This document shows positions 10,916 through 18,926 of a DNA stretch of 52,774 nt, one piece after another. The DNA is from an uncultured Pseudomonadota bacterium (GTDB taxonomy: Bacteria > Myxococcota_A > UBA9160 > PR03): the NCBI GenBank assembly GCA_900696485.1, contig CAADGG010000039.1, forward strand, positions 1 to 52,774, read 5' to 3'. A model generated the notes under the pieces. That model saw only the letters and a list, made by a program, of their open reading frames with translations, had not been told where the DNA came from and searched no databases. Numbering within the stretch: the stretch's first letter is position 1; each line of letters begins with the position of its first letter. Made by a program: the position numbers and the translations under genes.

Positions 10916-12066
10916 CGCGGTGCGCCCTCCCCGGCGTGGGCCGGCGGCGGCGCCGCCGCGAGTTCGCGACCGAGCCGCACCAGCGTCGGGCTCGCGCCGC
11001 CGAAGCGCAGCGCGAGCGCTCGCGACCACAGGAAGTAGCGGTGGATCGGATAGCTGATGTCGACGCCGAGACCGCCATGCTGGTGCTGCGCGGTGTCGGC
11101 GATGCGGGCACCACCCTCGGCGGCCCAGAACTTCGCGACGGCGATCTCGCGCGTCGCCGGAAGCCCCTCGGCGAGTCGCCAGGCCGCGCGCCACAGGGTC
11201 CAGCGCATCGCCTGGAGATCGATCCACGCATCGGCGGTGCGCTGCTGCACGGCCGGGAACGAGCCGATCGGCGCGCCGAACTGCTCGCGCTCGCGCAGGT
11301 GTCTGGTCGTGATCTCGAGCGCGCGCTCGGAGACGCCCCCCTGCATCGCGCAGACCCCGAGCATGCCGCAGGCGAGCGCGAAGCGCGCGATCTCGCCGCC
11401 GTCGGCGGACTCCCCGCCGAGCCGATCCCCGGCGCCGAGCGAAACGTCCGCGAGTTCCAGCGTGAAGAGCAGCTCGTGCGTCGAGGTCCGCGCGGCCGTG
11501 AGCCGGACGCCGTCGCTGCGGGGGTCGACGAGGAAGACGCCGACGCCGGCGTCGCTGGCGGCCGGCACCAACACGCGTGCGGCGCGGTTTCCGAGCGGAA
11601 CGAAGCGCTTCACGCCGCGCAGCCGCCAGCCGGAGCCGTCGCGGATCGCAGCCGTCGCGGGGGCGTCGACGTCGGCGGACCCGGCATCGTCGAGCGCCGC
11701 CGACAGCCAGGCATCGCCCGCTGCCAGCGGCGGCAGCCATGCCGCTTGCTGCGCCGAGGTCCCGAAGCGTGCGAGCGGCAAACCGCCCAGCAGCAGCGCC
11801 GGCAATACCGGCACCGGCGCGAGCGCGCGGCCGACCTCGTGGCACAGCGACAGCAGCTCGAGCAGTCCGAGGCCCATGCCGCCGTGCGCGTCCGGCACCG
11901 CGGTCCCGAGCAGGTTCGCCTCGGCGAGCGTGCCCCACAGCCGCTCATCGATGCGATCGGGCGACGCCTCCGCGGCCTCGAGCCGGTCGAGACTCACCTC
12001 CTTCTCGAAGATGCCGCGCGCCAGCTCCTGGATCGCCGTCTGTTCGTCGCCGAAGCGGAAGTCCAT
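10912..12066 (-). CDS. Acyl-CoA dehydrogenase beta-type subunit (FadE28/FadE27-like, ChsE1/ChsE5 type)
   Basis: 384 aa acyl-CoA dehydrogenase fold (starts MDFRFGDEQ). The C-terminal HGGLGVDISYPIHRYF and REREQFGAPIGSFPAVQQR segments are typical of the subunit that pairs with a FadE29/FadE26-type partner in alpha2beta2 steroid acyl-CoA dehydrogenases. Such subunits have a poorly conserved N-terminal half and form an active site only in the heteromer. Position in the operon and partner suggest ChsE1 (FadE28); local sequence is nearer FadE27 in places, so the exact orthologue is left open. The gene begins 5 bp after the chsH2 stop and overlaps chsH1 by 4 bp. Confidence 0.88.
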   Translation of the reverse strand: MDFRFGDEQTAIQELARGIFEKEVSLDRLEAAEASPDRIDERLWGTLAEANLLGTAVPDAHGGMGLGLLELLSLCHEVGRALAPVPVLPALLLGGLPLARFGTSAQQAAWLPPLAAGDAWLSAALDDAGSADVDAPATAAIRDGSGWRLRGVKRFVPLGNRAARVLVPAASDAGVGVFLVDPRSDGVRLTAARTSTHELLFTLELADVSLGAGDRLGGESADGGEIARFALACGMLGVCAMQGGVSERALEITTRHLREREQFGAPIGSFPAVQQRTADAWIDLQAMRWTLWRAAWRLAEGLPATREIAVAKFWAAEGGARIADTAQHQHGGLGVDISYPIHRYFLWSRALALRFGGASPTLVRLGRELAAAPPPAHAGEGAPR

Positions 12067-12071
12067 CGCGG

Positions 12072-13054
12072 CTAGCTCCCGCTCTCGGCCGGATGGAAGA
12101 CCGGCAGCTTCATCTCTTCATCCATCGCTTCGATGCGCGCCTGCACGCGCATCCCGATCCGGATCTCCGCCGGCTTGCGGCCCGCGAGGTTCGCGACGAG
12201 CCGCGTGCCCTCGTCGAGATCGACCAGTACGACCGGCAGCGGAACCTCGTAGCCCGGCACCGGCGGGTGGTGCAGGACGACGTAGCTGTGGATGGCGCCG
12301 GCGCCCCGCGAGACGACCCAGTCCCACGCAATCGACTGACAGCGCCCGCACATCGGGCGCGGCGGATGGCGCAACGTGCCGCAGTCCCGGCAGCGCTGGA
12401 TGCGCAGCTCGCCGGCGGCGATGCCGTCCCACCACCACTGATTGTCGTGCCCGAGCGGCGGGCGCAGCCGGCGCGGCTTCGCCGGCGCGGCGGCGGGATC
12501 CGGCGCCGCCGCCGCGGGCTGGGCATGCGGCTTGAACTTCAGCACCCGGAACGTCATCCAGCCGAGCTCGTCGCCGGCCGGGTCCCGGAATATCGTCCGC
12601 GTATCGAGGAAGTATCCGATCCCGAGGGCGGTCGCCTTCTCGCCGGAGATCGCCTCGACCACCGTGTGCGAGATCACGCGATCGCCGGGCCGCAGGTAGC
12701 GCGTGTAGCCCTGCTCGCTGTTCGTCGCGACGACGGACGGGAAGCCCGCCTGCGTGAGCAGCTCGTGCAACGCGAGCTGTTGATCGCTGTGTGTTTCGTC
12801 CTGCTGCTGGCGCAGGTCCGCCATCGCGAGGCCGCGCATGCTCCACGCTTGCAGCATCGTCGGCGGCGCGACGAGGCCACCGTGGACCGAGGCCGCCGCC
12901 GCGTCGCGATCGGTATAGACCGGATTCGCGTCGCCCATCGCCTCGCACCAGTGCCGGATCATCACCTCGTTGACGGGATCGGGTCCCTCGACGGGCGGAC
13001 CGGTCTCGCGGCCGACGAAGCCGCGCAGCGTCGCTTCGAGTTCGGGCTTGTCCA

Positions 13055-13055
<1 letters not shown>
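12072..13055 (-). CDS. chsH2: Bifunctional MaoC-like hydratase / DUF35 aldolase subunit, ChsH2-like
   Basis: 327 aa in two modules. Residues 1-175 are an N-terminal MaoC-type hydratase half (MIRHWCEAMGDANPVY, SVHGGLVAPPTMLQAW). A Pro/Ala-rich linker (about 178-195) follows. Residues about 200-327 are a DUF35 domain with a rubredoxin-like zinc ribbon (CRDCGTLRHPPRPMCGRC near 217-236) and an OB-fold (GAIHSYVVLHHPPVPGYE). In mycobacteria ChsH1-ChsH2 hydrate the enoyl-CoA and the DUF35 part binds Ltp2 for the retro-aldol step. The same domain order, length and neighbours are seen here. Start ATG 13055 shares one base with the preceding stop (TGATG). Confidence 0.92.
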
Positions 13056-14242
<1,187 letters not shown>

Positions 14243-14316
14243 CGGGGGGCGGGCTCCAGACGGCAGACAGAGAGACGGCAGAGAGACGGCAACGAGACGA
14301 CAGCGTACAGAAGGAT

Positions 14317-14330
14317 TGAAACGTGTTCTA
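14317..14330. promoter_or_regulatory. KstR-like operator, site 1
   Basis: TGAAACGTGTTCTA fits the KstR consensus TnnAACnnGTTnnA exactly. It lies 75 bp upstream of the fadE29-like start on the minus strand, just upstream of a possible -10 (TACGCT near 14300). Probable binding site of a TetR-family repressor that senses a steroid or acyl-CoA; the regulator is not in the window. Confidence 0.72.
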
Positions 14331-14475
14331 AATATGCCGGAGCTGGTCCAGCGGATCAACCCACGCCGCTCCGGCGTAGTGAACGCTCGCCCGGAACCGC
14401 GGGGCGGCACGCGGTGGGTCGCGAGACCGGGGGGGCGAGGGGATCCGCGCGCTCGGCGGGTCCGCGGGGTGCGGC

Positions 14476-14557
14476 GCGTCGGCCGCGAGGCTGTCCCGCG
14501 CGAGCAGCGACGCCTTCGTCACCCTGCCGTCGCCCGGGACAGCCTCGCGGCCGACGC
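14476..14557. repeat. 23-bp perfect inverted repeat (hairpin)
   Basis: Arms 14476-14498 and 14535-14557 are perfect reverse complements, separated by 36 nt that contain a second complementary pair (GCGACG/CGTCGC). It sits 66 bp before the hydrolase start. It could be a terminator or attenuator, a protein-binding site or a relic of a small mobile repeat; no T-tract follows on either strand. Confidence 0.8.
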
Positions 14558-14623
14558 CGCTGGCGAGCATCATGAGAAGGCCGACGACCATGGGCCGTTG
14601 CACGGACGAGGGGGGCACCACGC

Positions 14624-15445
14624 ATGCCGTCAGCCGGATCGACGCGGATCGAGTTCGACGGAGCGCACGGGGACGTCCTGTCCGCGCGCCTCGACCACGC
14701 GCCCGGGCGACCCCGCGCCTACGCGCTCTTCGCGCACTGCTTCACCTGCTCGAAGGACTTCGTGGCCTCCTCGCGTGTCGCGCGCGGACTGGCCGCGCAC
14801 GGCGTATCCGTGCTGCGCTTCGACTTCACCGGACTCGGGAACAGCGCCGGAGACTTCGCCAACACGACGTTCTCGTCCAACGTCGAGGACCTCCTCCGTG
14901 CCGCGGACTTCCTGCGTCGCGAGCACGAGGCGCCGGCCCTGCTGCTCGGCCACAGCCTCGGCGGCGCGGCGGTGCTGGCCGCGGCGAGGCGCATTCCCGA
15001 GGCCGTGGCCGTCGCCACGATCGGCGCACCCGCGGATCCTCACCACGTGACGAAGCTGTTTGCGGACCAGCGCGAAGAGATCGATGCGCGAGGCGAGGCT
15101 CTCGTCACGCTGGCCGGCCGGTCGTTTCGGATCCGGAGGGAGCTGCTCGAGGACCTCTCGGCGGCGTCGCTGGAGCCGGCCGTCTCGAACCTCGGCAAGG
15201 CGCTGCTCATCCTCCACTCGCCCGTCGACCAGACCGTGGGCATCGAGAACGCGAGCCGCCTGTTCCAGATGGCCCGCCACCCGAAGAGCTTCGTCGCGAT
15301 GGGCGGCGCCGACCACCTGCTCTCGCGACCCGAGGACGCCGCCTACGCCGTCGCGATCATCGCGGCCTGGTCGAGCCGCTTCCTGCCGCCCGAGCCCGGC
15401 GTCGACGCGATCGAAGGCAGGCGCACTTCCGAGACAGGACACTAG
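14624..15445 (+). CDS. Alpha/beta hydrolase (serine hydrolase, family often fused to OsmC)
   Basis: 273 aa. Compact alpha/beta hydrolase: oxyanion region AHCFTCSKD, RFDFTGLGNSAGDF, nucleophile elbow GHSLGG, acid in SPVDQTVG, His in GADHLLS. The sequence most resembles the hydrolase half of bifunctional alpha/beta hydrolase-OsmC proteins, but no OsmC domain follows. The native substrate is unknown; small esters or thioesters are plausible. Start 14624 has a weak G-rich leader (GGGGGG) rather than a clear ribosome binding site. It is transcribed divergently from the steroid operon across the region holding the operator and hairpin, so shared regulation is possible but unproven. Confidence 0.82.
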   Translation: MPSAGSTRIEFDGAHGDVLSARLDHAPGRPRAYALFAHCFTCSKDFVASSRVARGLAAHGVSVLRFDFTGLGNSAGDFANTTFSSNVEDLLRAADFLRREHEAPALLLGHSLGGAAVLAAARRIPEAVAVATIGAPADPHHVTKLFADQREEIDARGEALVTLAGRSFRIRRELLEDLSAASLEPAVSNLGKALLILHSPVDQTVGIENASRLFQMARHPKSFVAMGGADHLLSRPEDAAYAVAIIAAWSSRFLPPEPGVDAIEGRRTSETGH

Positions 15446-15663
15446 CGGGACTCCGGGTTCGGAAAGCCGAAACGGCAGCCCGCGTCCCACTCCGGCGGCT
15501 GCGGCCGCCTCCGTCACCTACCCGGCGAGTGCGCACCCTCGATGGATCACGAGTCGCTGGGAGACCGGCGTCAGGTCCGCGCAGACAGGCGGATGCATCG
15601 GTGGGTTCTCCCTGAGGATCGAGGTCTTCGCACCACCCCGTTCTCGAGGCATCCGGGCACCCA

Positions 15664-15691
15664 ACCGGCGTCCGCAGCGTGTTGCGCCGGT
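15664..15691. terminator. Small hairpin after the SGNH-like gene
   Basis: ACCGGCG and CGCCGGT (7 bp) flank a 14-nt loop 3 bp beyond the minus-strand stop at 15695. There is no U-tract, so it is a weak terminator candidate. The rest of 15446-15694 shows nothing recognisable. Confidence 0.35.
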
Positions 15692-15694
15692 CCG

Positions 15695-16807
15695 CTAGCG
15701 CTCGCGCCTCGCGCGCAGCGCCTGGGCCAGGCGTTCGATGCCCTGGGGCGAGTGATGCACCACGTCGATGTACATCGAGAGCGCTCCGAACGGTGAGCCC
15801 TGGGCGTCCGCCTCGTCGAGGGCGATCTCACCGAAGTCGAGCCAGTCGAAGTCGGCGTCGGCGACCAGCCGGATCAACCGAGCCTTCTCGTCGGCGTGGT
15901 CCTCGAAGCGCTCTCCACGCGTGCCGGGAATCCGGGTCGACTCCGGAACGACGTTGAAGATGTAGGGGGCGTAGACCACGGTCGTGCGCCCGATGCCTTG
16001 CTCAGCCACGAACTGCTGCAGCCAGCCGATTACACTCTCGGGCGTACCCATGCTTTCCGATTCGTCGAAATCGTTCTCGCAGTAGACATAGATCAACTCC
16101 CGGACTCGCCCGGGATAGCGATCGGCCGCACGCTCCAGGTTGCAGCGGATCTCTGCGGCCTCCGCGCCGCCATGGCCGAGGTTGAGGTAGCGCCGCTCGG
16201 AGTCGTGGCTTTGCAGGACTGAGGCCAGCGTCTCGACGTCGTCGACCATGGCGCCGACCGCCACGCTGTCGCCGGCGACCCACACCATGTCCGCGGCATC
16301 GACGAGGGGCACCGTTCGTCGCAGGCCGAAGGCGTCGGTCGAGTACGAGGTGAGCCTCACCGCATAGCGGTCGACCAGCCGCGAAAGGGGTGCAGACAGG
16401 GTCCGGCCGGCGTCGTAGAACATGACGATGGGATTGAACGTCTCGAACAGAGGGGTGCGCAGGAAGGTGACCGTCTTGGCGATGTCGGGGCGGCCCTGGG
16501 GGCAACCGTCGACCTCACGGCTGATGCTGGCCTGCTCGGTCTGCAACTCGTCATAGGGCGAGTTGCCGAGGCCGACACCCTCGCGTCGCAGGGCGTCGAG
16601 TAGCACTTCGATCTCCGCCGGATCCGTCAACACGGGCCGGAAGAAACGGGGCGCGGGATCGCCGACGCTGGCGACCCGCGCGATCAGTCGCTGGATGAGG
16701 CTGCGATGCAGCTGGTCACCCTGGAAGACGGCGAACAGTCCCTCGCCGAGCAGATAGGTCAGGAGGGTGATGCCGATCGCCAGTGCGACGTTCACCAACC
16801 GGTTCAT
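15695..16807 (-). CDS. Membrane-anchored SGNH-hydrolase-like protein
   Basis: 370 aa. An N-terminal membrane anchor (VALAIGITLLTYLLGEGLF, residues 7-25) precedes a soluble domain, probably periplasmic. VWVAGDSVAVGAM near residue 177 resembles SGNH block I (GDS), IYVYCENDFDE could be block III (Asn), and DVVHHSPQG near the C-terminus supplies the Asp-x-x-His pair of block V. Family members are esterases or O-acetyltransferase partners acting on cell-surface glycans or lipids. The start at 16807 is supported by GGAGGGG about 4-10 nt upstream. Four 15-bp tandem repeats lie directly upstream. Not recognised beyond fold level. Confidence 0.6.
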   Translation of the reverse strand: MNRLVNVALAIGITLLTYLLGEGLFAVFQGDQLHRSLIQRLIARVASVGDPAPRFFRPVLTDPAEIEVLLDALRREGVGLGNSPYDELQTEQASISREVDGCPQGRPDIAKTVTFLRTPLFETFNPIVMFYDAGRTLSAPLSRLVDRYAVRLTSYSTDAFGLRRTVPLVDAADMVWVAGDSVAVGAMVDDVETLASVLQSHDSERRYLNLGHGGAEAAEIRCNLERAADRYPGRVRELIYVYCENDFDESESMGTPESVIGWLQQFVAEQGIGRTTVVYAPYIFNVVPESTRIPGTRGERFEDHADEKARLIRLVADADFDWLDFGEIALDEADAQGSPFGALSMYIDVVHHSPQGIERLAQALRARRER

Positions 16808-16828
16808 GGGTCCCCTCCGCTCCCTGCC

Positions 16829-16888
16829 GGGTTTCGGCCAGACGGGTTTCGGCCGGACGGGTTTCGGCCGGACGGGTTTCGGCCGGAC
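16829..16888. repeat. Tandem repeat, 4 x 15 bp
   Basis: Unit GGGTTTCGGCCGGAC, four head-to-tail copies; only the first differs (GGCCAGAC). The array begins 21 bp upstream of the SGNH-like start codon, in its leader or promoter. The period is a multiple of three but no supported protein crosses it. Confidence 0.9.
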
Positions 16889-17243
16889 CCCAAGGATCGG
16901 ACATGGGTCGTCGTGGTGTCGCGCCGGCTCGATCGACGGTAGCTCGGGTGCGCTCCGTTTGGAATGTCTCTGCGGAGACGCAGAAGAGACATGGACGACT
17001 GATCACACACCGGTCTCGAGAGGCGGGTGCGTTCCTTGGAATCGTCGTGAGCCCGTGCTCTCTGGTGACCGACGCATCGCACGGTGGCGTCATCCGCTCG
17101 TGGAGCCAACCGGCGGGGCAACCTTGCCGCTACGGGTGAGCCGGCGAGTCGAGCGACCAGCACGACGTCGCAGGCGACGGCACGATCGGCTCCCGAGGCG
17201 CGGCGAACGGACGAGCGTGGGCGCCAACCCGGCCGAGCCCGGC

Positions 17244-17249
17244 TAGAAT
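17244..17249 (+). promoter_or_regulatory. -10-like box TAGAAT for the VOC gene
   Basis: TAGAAT 44 bp upstream of the VOC start codon; same TAGnnT form as other genes in the window. No clear -35. Confidence 0.45.
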
Positions 17250-17293
17250 CGCGCCTTCGCCCGCAAAGGATTTCGCCCGCAAAGGAGATTCGG

Positions 17294-17671
17294 ATGCTCG
17301 CGTACGTCACGATCGGAACCAAGGATCTGAACCGCGCCGTCGCCTTCTACGACGCGCTGTTCGCCGAGATCGGAGCGAAGCAACTCTTCGGAATGGACCG
17401 CATCAAGTTCTACGGAACCTCGACGCAGCAGCCGATGCTGGCCGTCTGCATCCCGTACGACGAGAAGCCCCACGATGCCGGGAACGGCCAGATGGTCGCG
17501 ATCCCCGGAGGCTCTCGGGAGCGCGTGGACAAGCTTCATGCGAAAGCCCTCGAGCTGGGCGCGGCCGACGAGGGCGCACCCGGAGAGCGCATCCCCGGGG
17601 TCTTCTACGGCGGGTACGTGCGCGATCTCGACGGCAACAAGCTCTGCTTCATGGAGATGAAGGTCGGCTGA
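17294..17671 (+). CDS. VOC (glyoxalase/bleomycin-resistance/dioxygenase) superfamily protein
   Basis: 125 aa, a two-module VOC fold: first beta-alpha-beta-beta-beta unit MLAYVTIGTKDLNRAVAFYD with LMDRIKFYG-like strands, second unit closing with YVRDLDGNKLCFMEMK. The terminal E in FMEMK is the usual metal-ligand position of the second module. Members bind a divalent metal and act on glutathione adducts, fosfomycin, aromatics and others; the substrate here is unknown. Start 17294 has AAAGGAGA 5-6 nt upstream. A very strong hairpin 25 bp after the stop probably ends the transcript. Confidence 0.85.
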   Translation: MLAYVTIGTKDLNRAVAFYDALFAEIGAKQLFGMDRIKFYGTSTQQPMLAVCIPYDEKPHDAGNGQMVAIPGGSRERVDKLHAKALELGAADEGAPGERIPGVFYGGYVRDLDGNKLCFMEMKVG

Positions 17672-17696
17672 GCGGGGAGCCGCCGGGCTCCCGGCG

Positions 17697-17752
17697 CCGC
17701 CCCCGGCCCGCTGCCGAGAACGGAAACGGCCTCGGCAGCGGGCCGGGGGCGG
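17697..17752. terminator. 22-bp perfect stem-loop between convergent genes
   Basis: Arms 17697-17718 and 17731-17752 are perfectly complementary around the 12-nt loop 17719-17730. It lies between the VOC gene (plus, ends 17671) and the SDR (minus, ends 17888), as expected of a bidirectional terminator, but has no T-tract. A smaller GGGAGCC/GGCTCCC hairpin precedes it. Confidence 0.65.
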
Positions 17753-17887
17753 TCGATCCAGGCTGCGTGCGCCAAAGCCTCCGGCTCGCGCGCCGCGAGA
17801 GCCGGGAAGAAGGATCCCCCCGCGAGAACGTGCGCGGAGCCGGTGGCTTCCCGTCCGGCTTCCGGGCGCGAGGGTTTGCCGCAGAGC

Positions 17888-18691
17888 CTAGGTCGGGCCG
17901 CTTCCGCCGCCGCTCATCGCGGCCTTCGCGATCGTCGCCTGGATCCCCCGCGGCATGAGGCGCATCGAGAACGCCGAGAGCGCATTGCCGACGCCCGGCA
18001 CGACGCTCGTCCGTCCGCGCAGCAATGCGCGCACGGCGCTGCGTGCAACGGCCGGACTCTGCATCATCATGAGCCGCTGGTAGAGAGTCGGGCGCTGGCC
18101 GGCGACGGTGAGGAACTCGGTCGCGGTGACGCCGGGGCAGACCGTGCAGACGTGCACGCCGTAGGGGCGGAGTTCGTGCGCGATCGCGTCACTGAAAGAC
18201 AGCACGAAGCTCTTGGCAGCGGCATAGGTGGCGTAGGTCGGTGTCGGCTGGAACGCGCCGATCGAAGCGACCTGCAGGATCCAGCCGGCGCGTCGTTCGG
18301 CCATGTCGGTGGCGAAACGCTTGGTCAGCTCGACGACCGCCAGGACATCGAGCTCGAGCATCTGCCGCTCGCGCTCCCAGTCGATCTCGAGAAATGGCCC
18401 GAAGACGCCGAAGCCGGCGTTGTTGACGAGCACATCGACGGCGATGCCGTCGGCGCGCAGCCGTTCGTGGAGCGTACGCGGCGCGTGACGGTCGGCGAGA
18501 TCCAGCGCGAGGACGTGCGTCGCGACGCCGTGCGCCGCCTCGAGTTCCGCGGCGAGCTGCCGGAGTCGCTCCTCGCGCCGCGCGACCAGCACCACCGGGC
18601 AGCCCCGCCCCGCGAGTTCGCGCGCGAAGTCCACCCCGAGTCCGCTCGACGCGCCGGTGACCAATGCCCAGCGACCGCGTAGGTCCGTCAT
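17888..18691 (-). CDS. Short-chain dehydrogenase/reductase (DltE/COG0300 type)
   Basis: 267 aa classical SDR: TGASSGLG cofactor motif, VVLVARREERL (Arg after beta 2 suggests NADP(H)), LALDLAD, NNAGFGVFGPF, Ser in QVASIGAF, Tyr-Lys in YATYAAAKSFVLSFS, and CPGVTATEF after beta 6. The family reduces ketones of lipids, steroids or retinoid-like compounds; substrate not assignable. The start at 18691 has GGGAGGG 8 nt upstream, better than an in-frame upstream codon. It is divergent from the kinase gene across a 235-bp region. Confidence 0.85.
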   Translation of the reverse strand: MTDLRGRWALVTGASSGLGVDFARELAGRGCPVVLVARREERLRQLAAELEAAHGVATHVLALDLADRHAPRTLHERLRADGIAVDVLVNNAGFGVFGPFLEIDWERERQMLELDVLAVVELTKRFATDMAERRAGWILQVASIGAFQPTPTYATYAAAKSFVLSFSDAIAHELRPYGVHVCTVCPGVTATEFLTVAGQRPTLYQRLMMMQSPAVARSAVRALLRGRTSVVPGVGNALSAFSMRLMPRGIQATIAKAAMSGGGSGPT

Positions 18692-18796
18692 GGCGTGCCC
18701 TCCCTCGGCACATGGTGTCACCCGAGGCCCGATCGCGCGAGCCTGGCCCCGATGTTCCGCTCCCCCGGGACAGCGAGCCGCTTGCCAGCTCCTGCA

Positions 18797-18829
18797 GGCC
18801 GCTCGTCACTCCCGACCACGCGAGCGGCC
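18797..18829. repeat. Inverted repeat in the SDR/kinase divergent promoter region
   Basis: GGCCGCTCG and CGAGCGGCC (9 bp each) separated by 15 nt. Possible operator or hairpin; nothing else distinctive is seen in 18692-18926 apart from the -10 box near 18906. Confidence 0.5.
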
Positions 18830-18905
18830 GGCCCGGTGTCACGCAGCCGGCATTGCCGGTGGCGGAGCCCGCCGGTTCGACGTTTCGCCGTCGCGCTCCG
18901 GGGCG

Positions 18906-18911
18906 TAGACT
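18906..18911 (+). promoter_or_regulatory. -10-like box TAGACT for the kinase gene
   Basis: TAGACT 15 bp before ATG 18927, with a weak TTTCGC 17 bp upstream as possible -35. The leader would be only about 9 nt but contains GGGAGA. Confidence 0.5.
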
Positions 18912-18926
18912 CGAGACGGGAGAAAG

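Larger units (their letters stand above)
14243..14623. other. Divergent intergenic region, catabolic operon / hydrolase
   Basis: 381 bp without a convincing gene. It holds, from left to right, short GAGAGACGGCA-type direct repeats in the operon leader (about 14261-14300), a TACGCT-like -10 on the minus strand near 14300, the KstR-like palindrome (14317-14330) and a large perfect hairpin (14476-14557). Confidence 0.7.
16808..17293. other. Divergent intergenic region SGNH-like / VOC
   Basis: 486 bp without a supported gene. Contains the 15-bp tandem array (16829-16888), a bulged hairpin around 16965-16991 (TCTGCG-GAGA-CGCAGA core within TGTCTC...GAGACA), a -10-like TAGAAT (17244-17249) and a duplicated 15-mer TTCGCCCGCAAAGGA (17256-17270 and 17272-17286) whose second copy carries the ribosome binding site of the VOC gene. 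Confidence 0.7.

Noticed and set aside
16829..16888. The 15-bp tandem repeat as a repetitive peptide (GFRPD or SGRNP units)
   Set aside because: Both readings depend on frames without ribosome binding site or homology, one of which crosses the promoter of the divergent gene.
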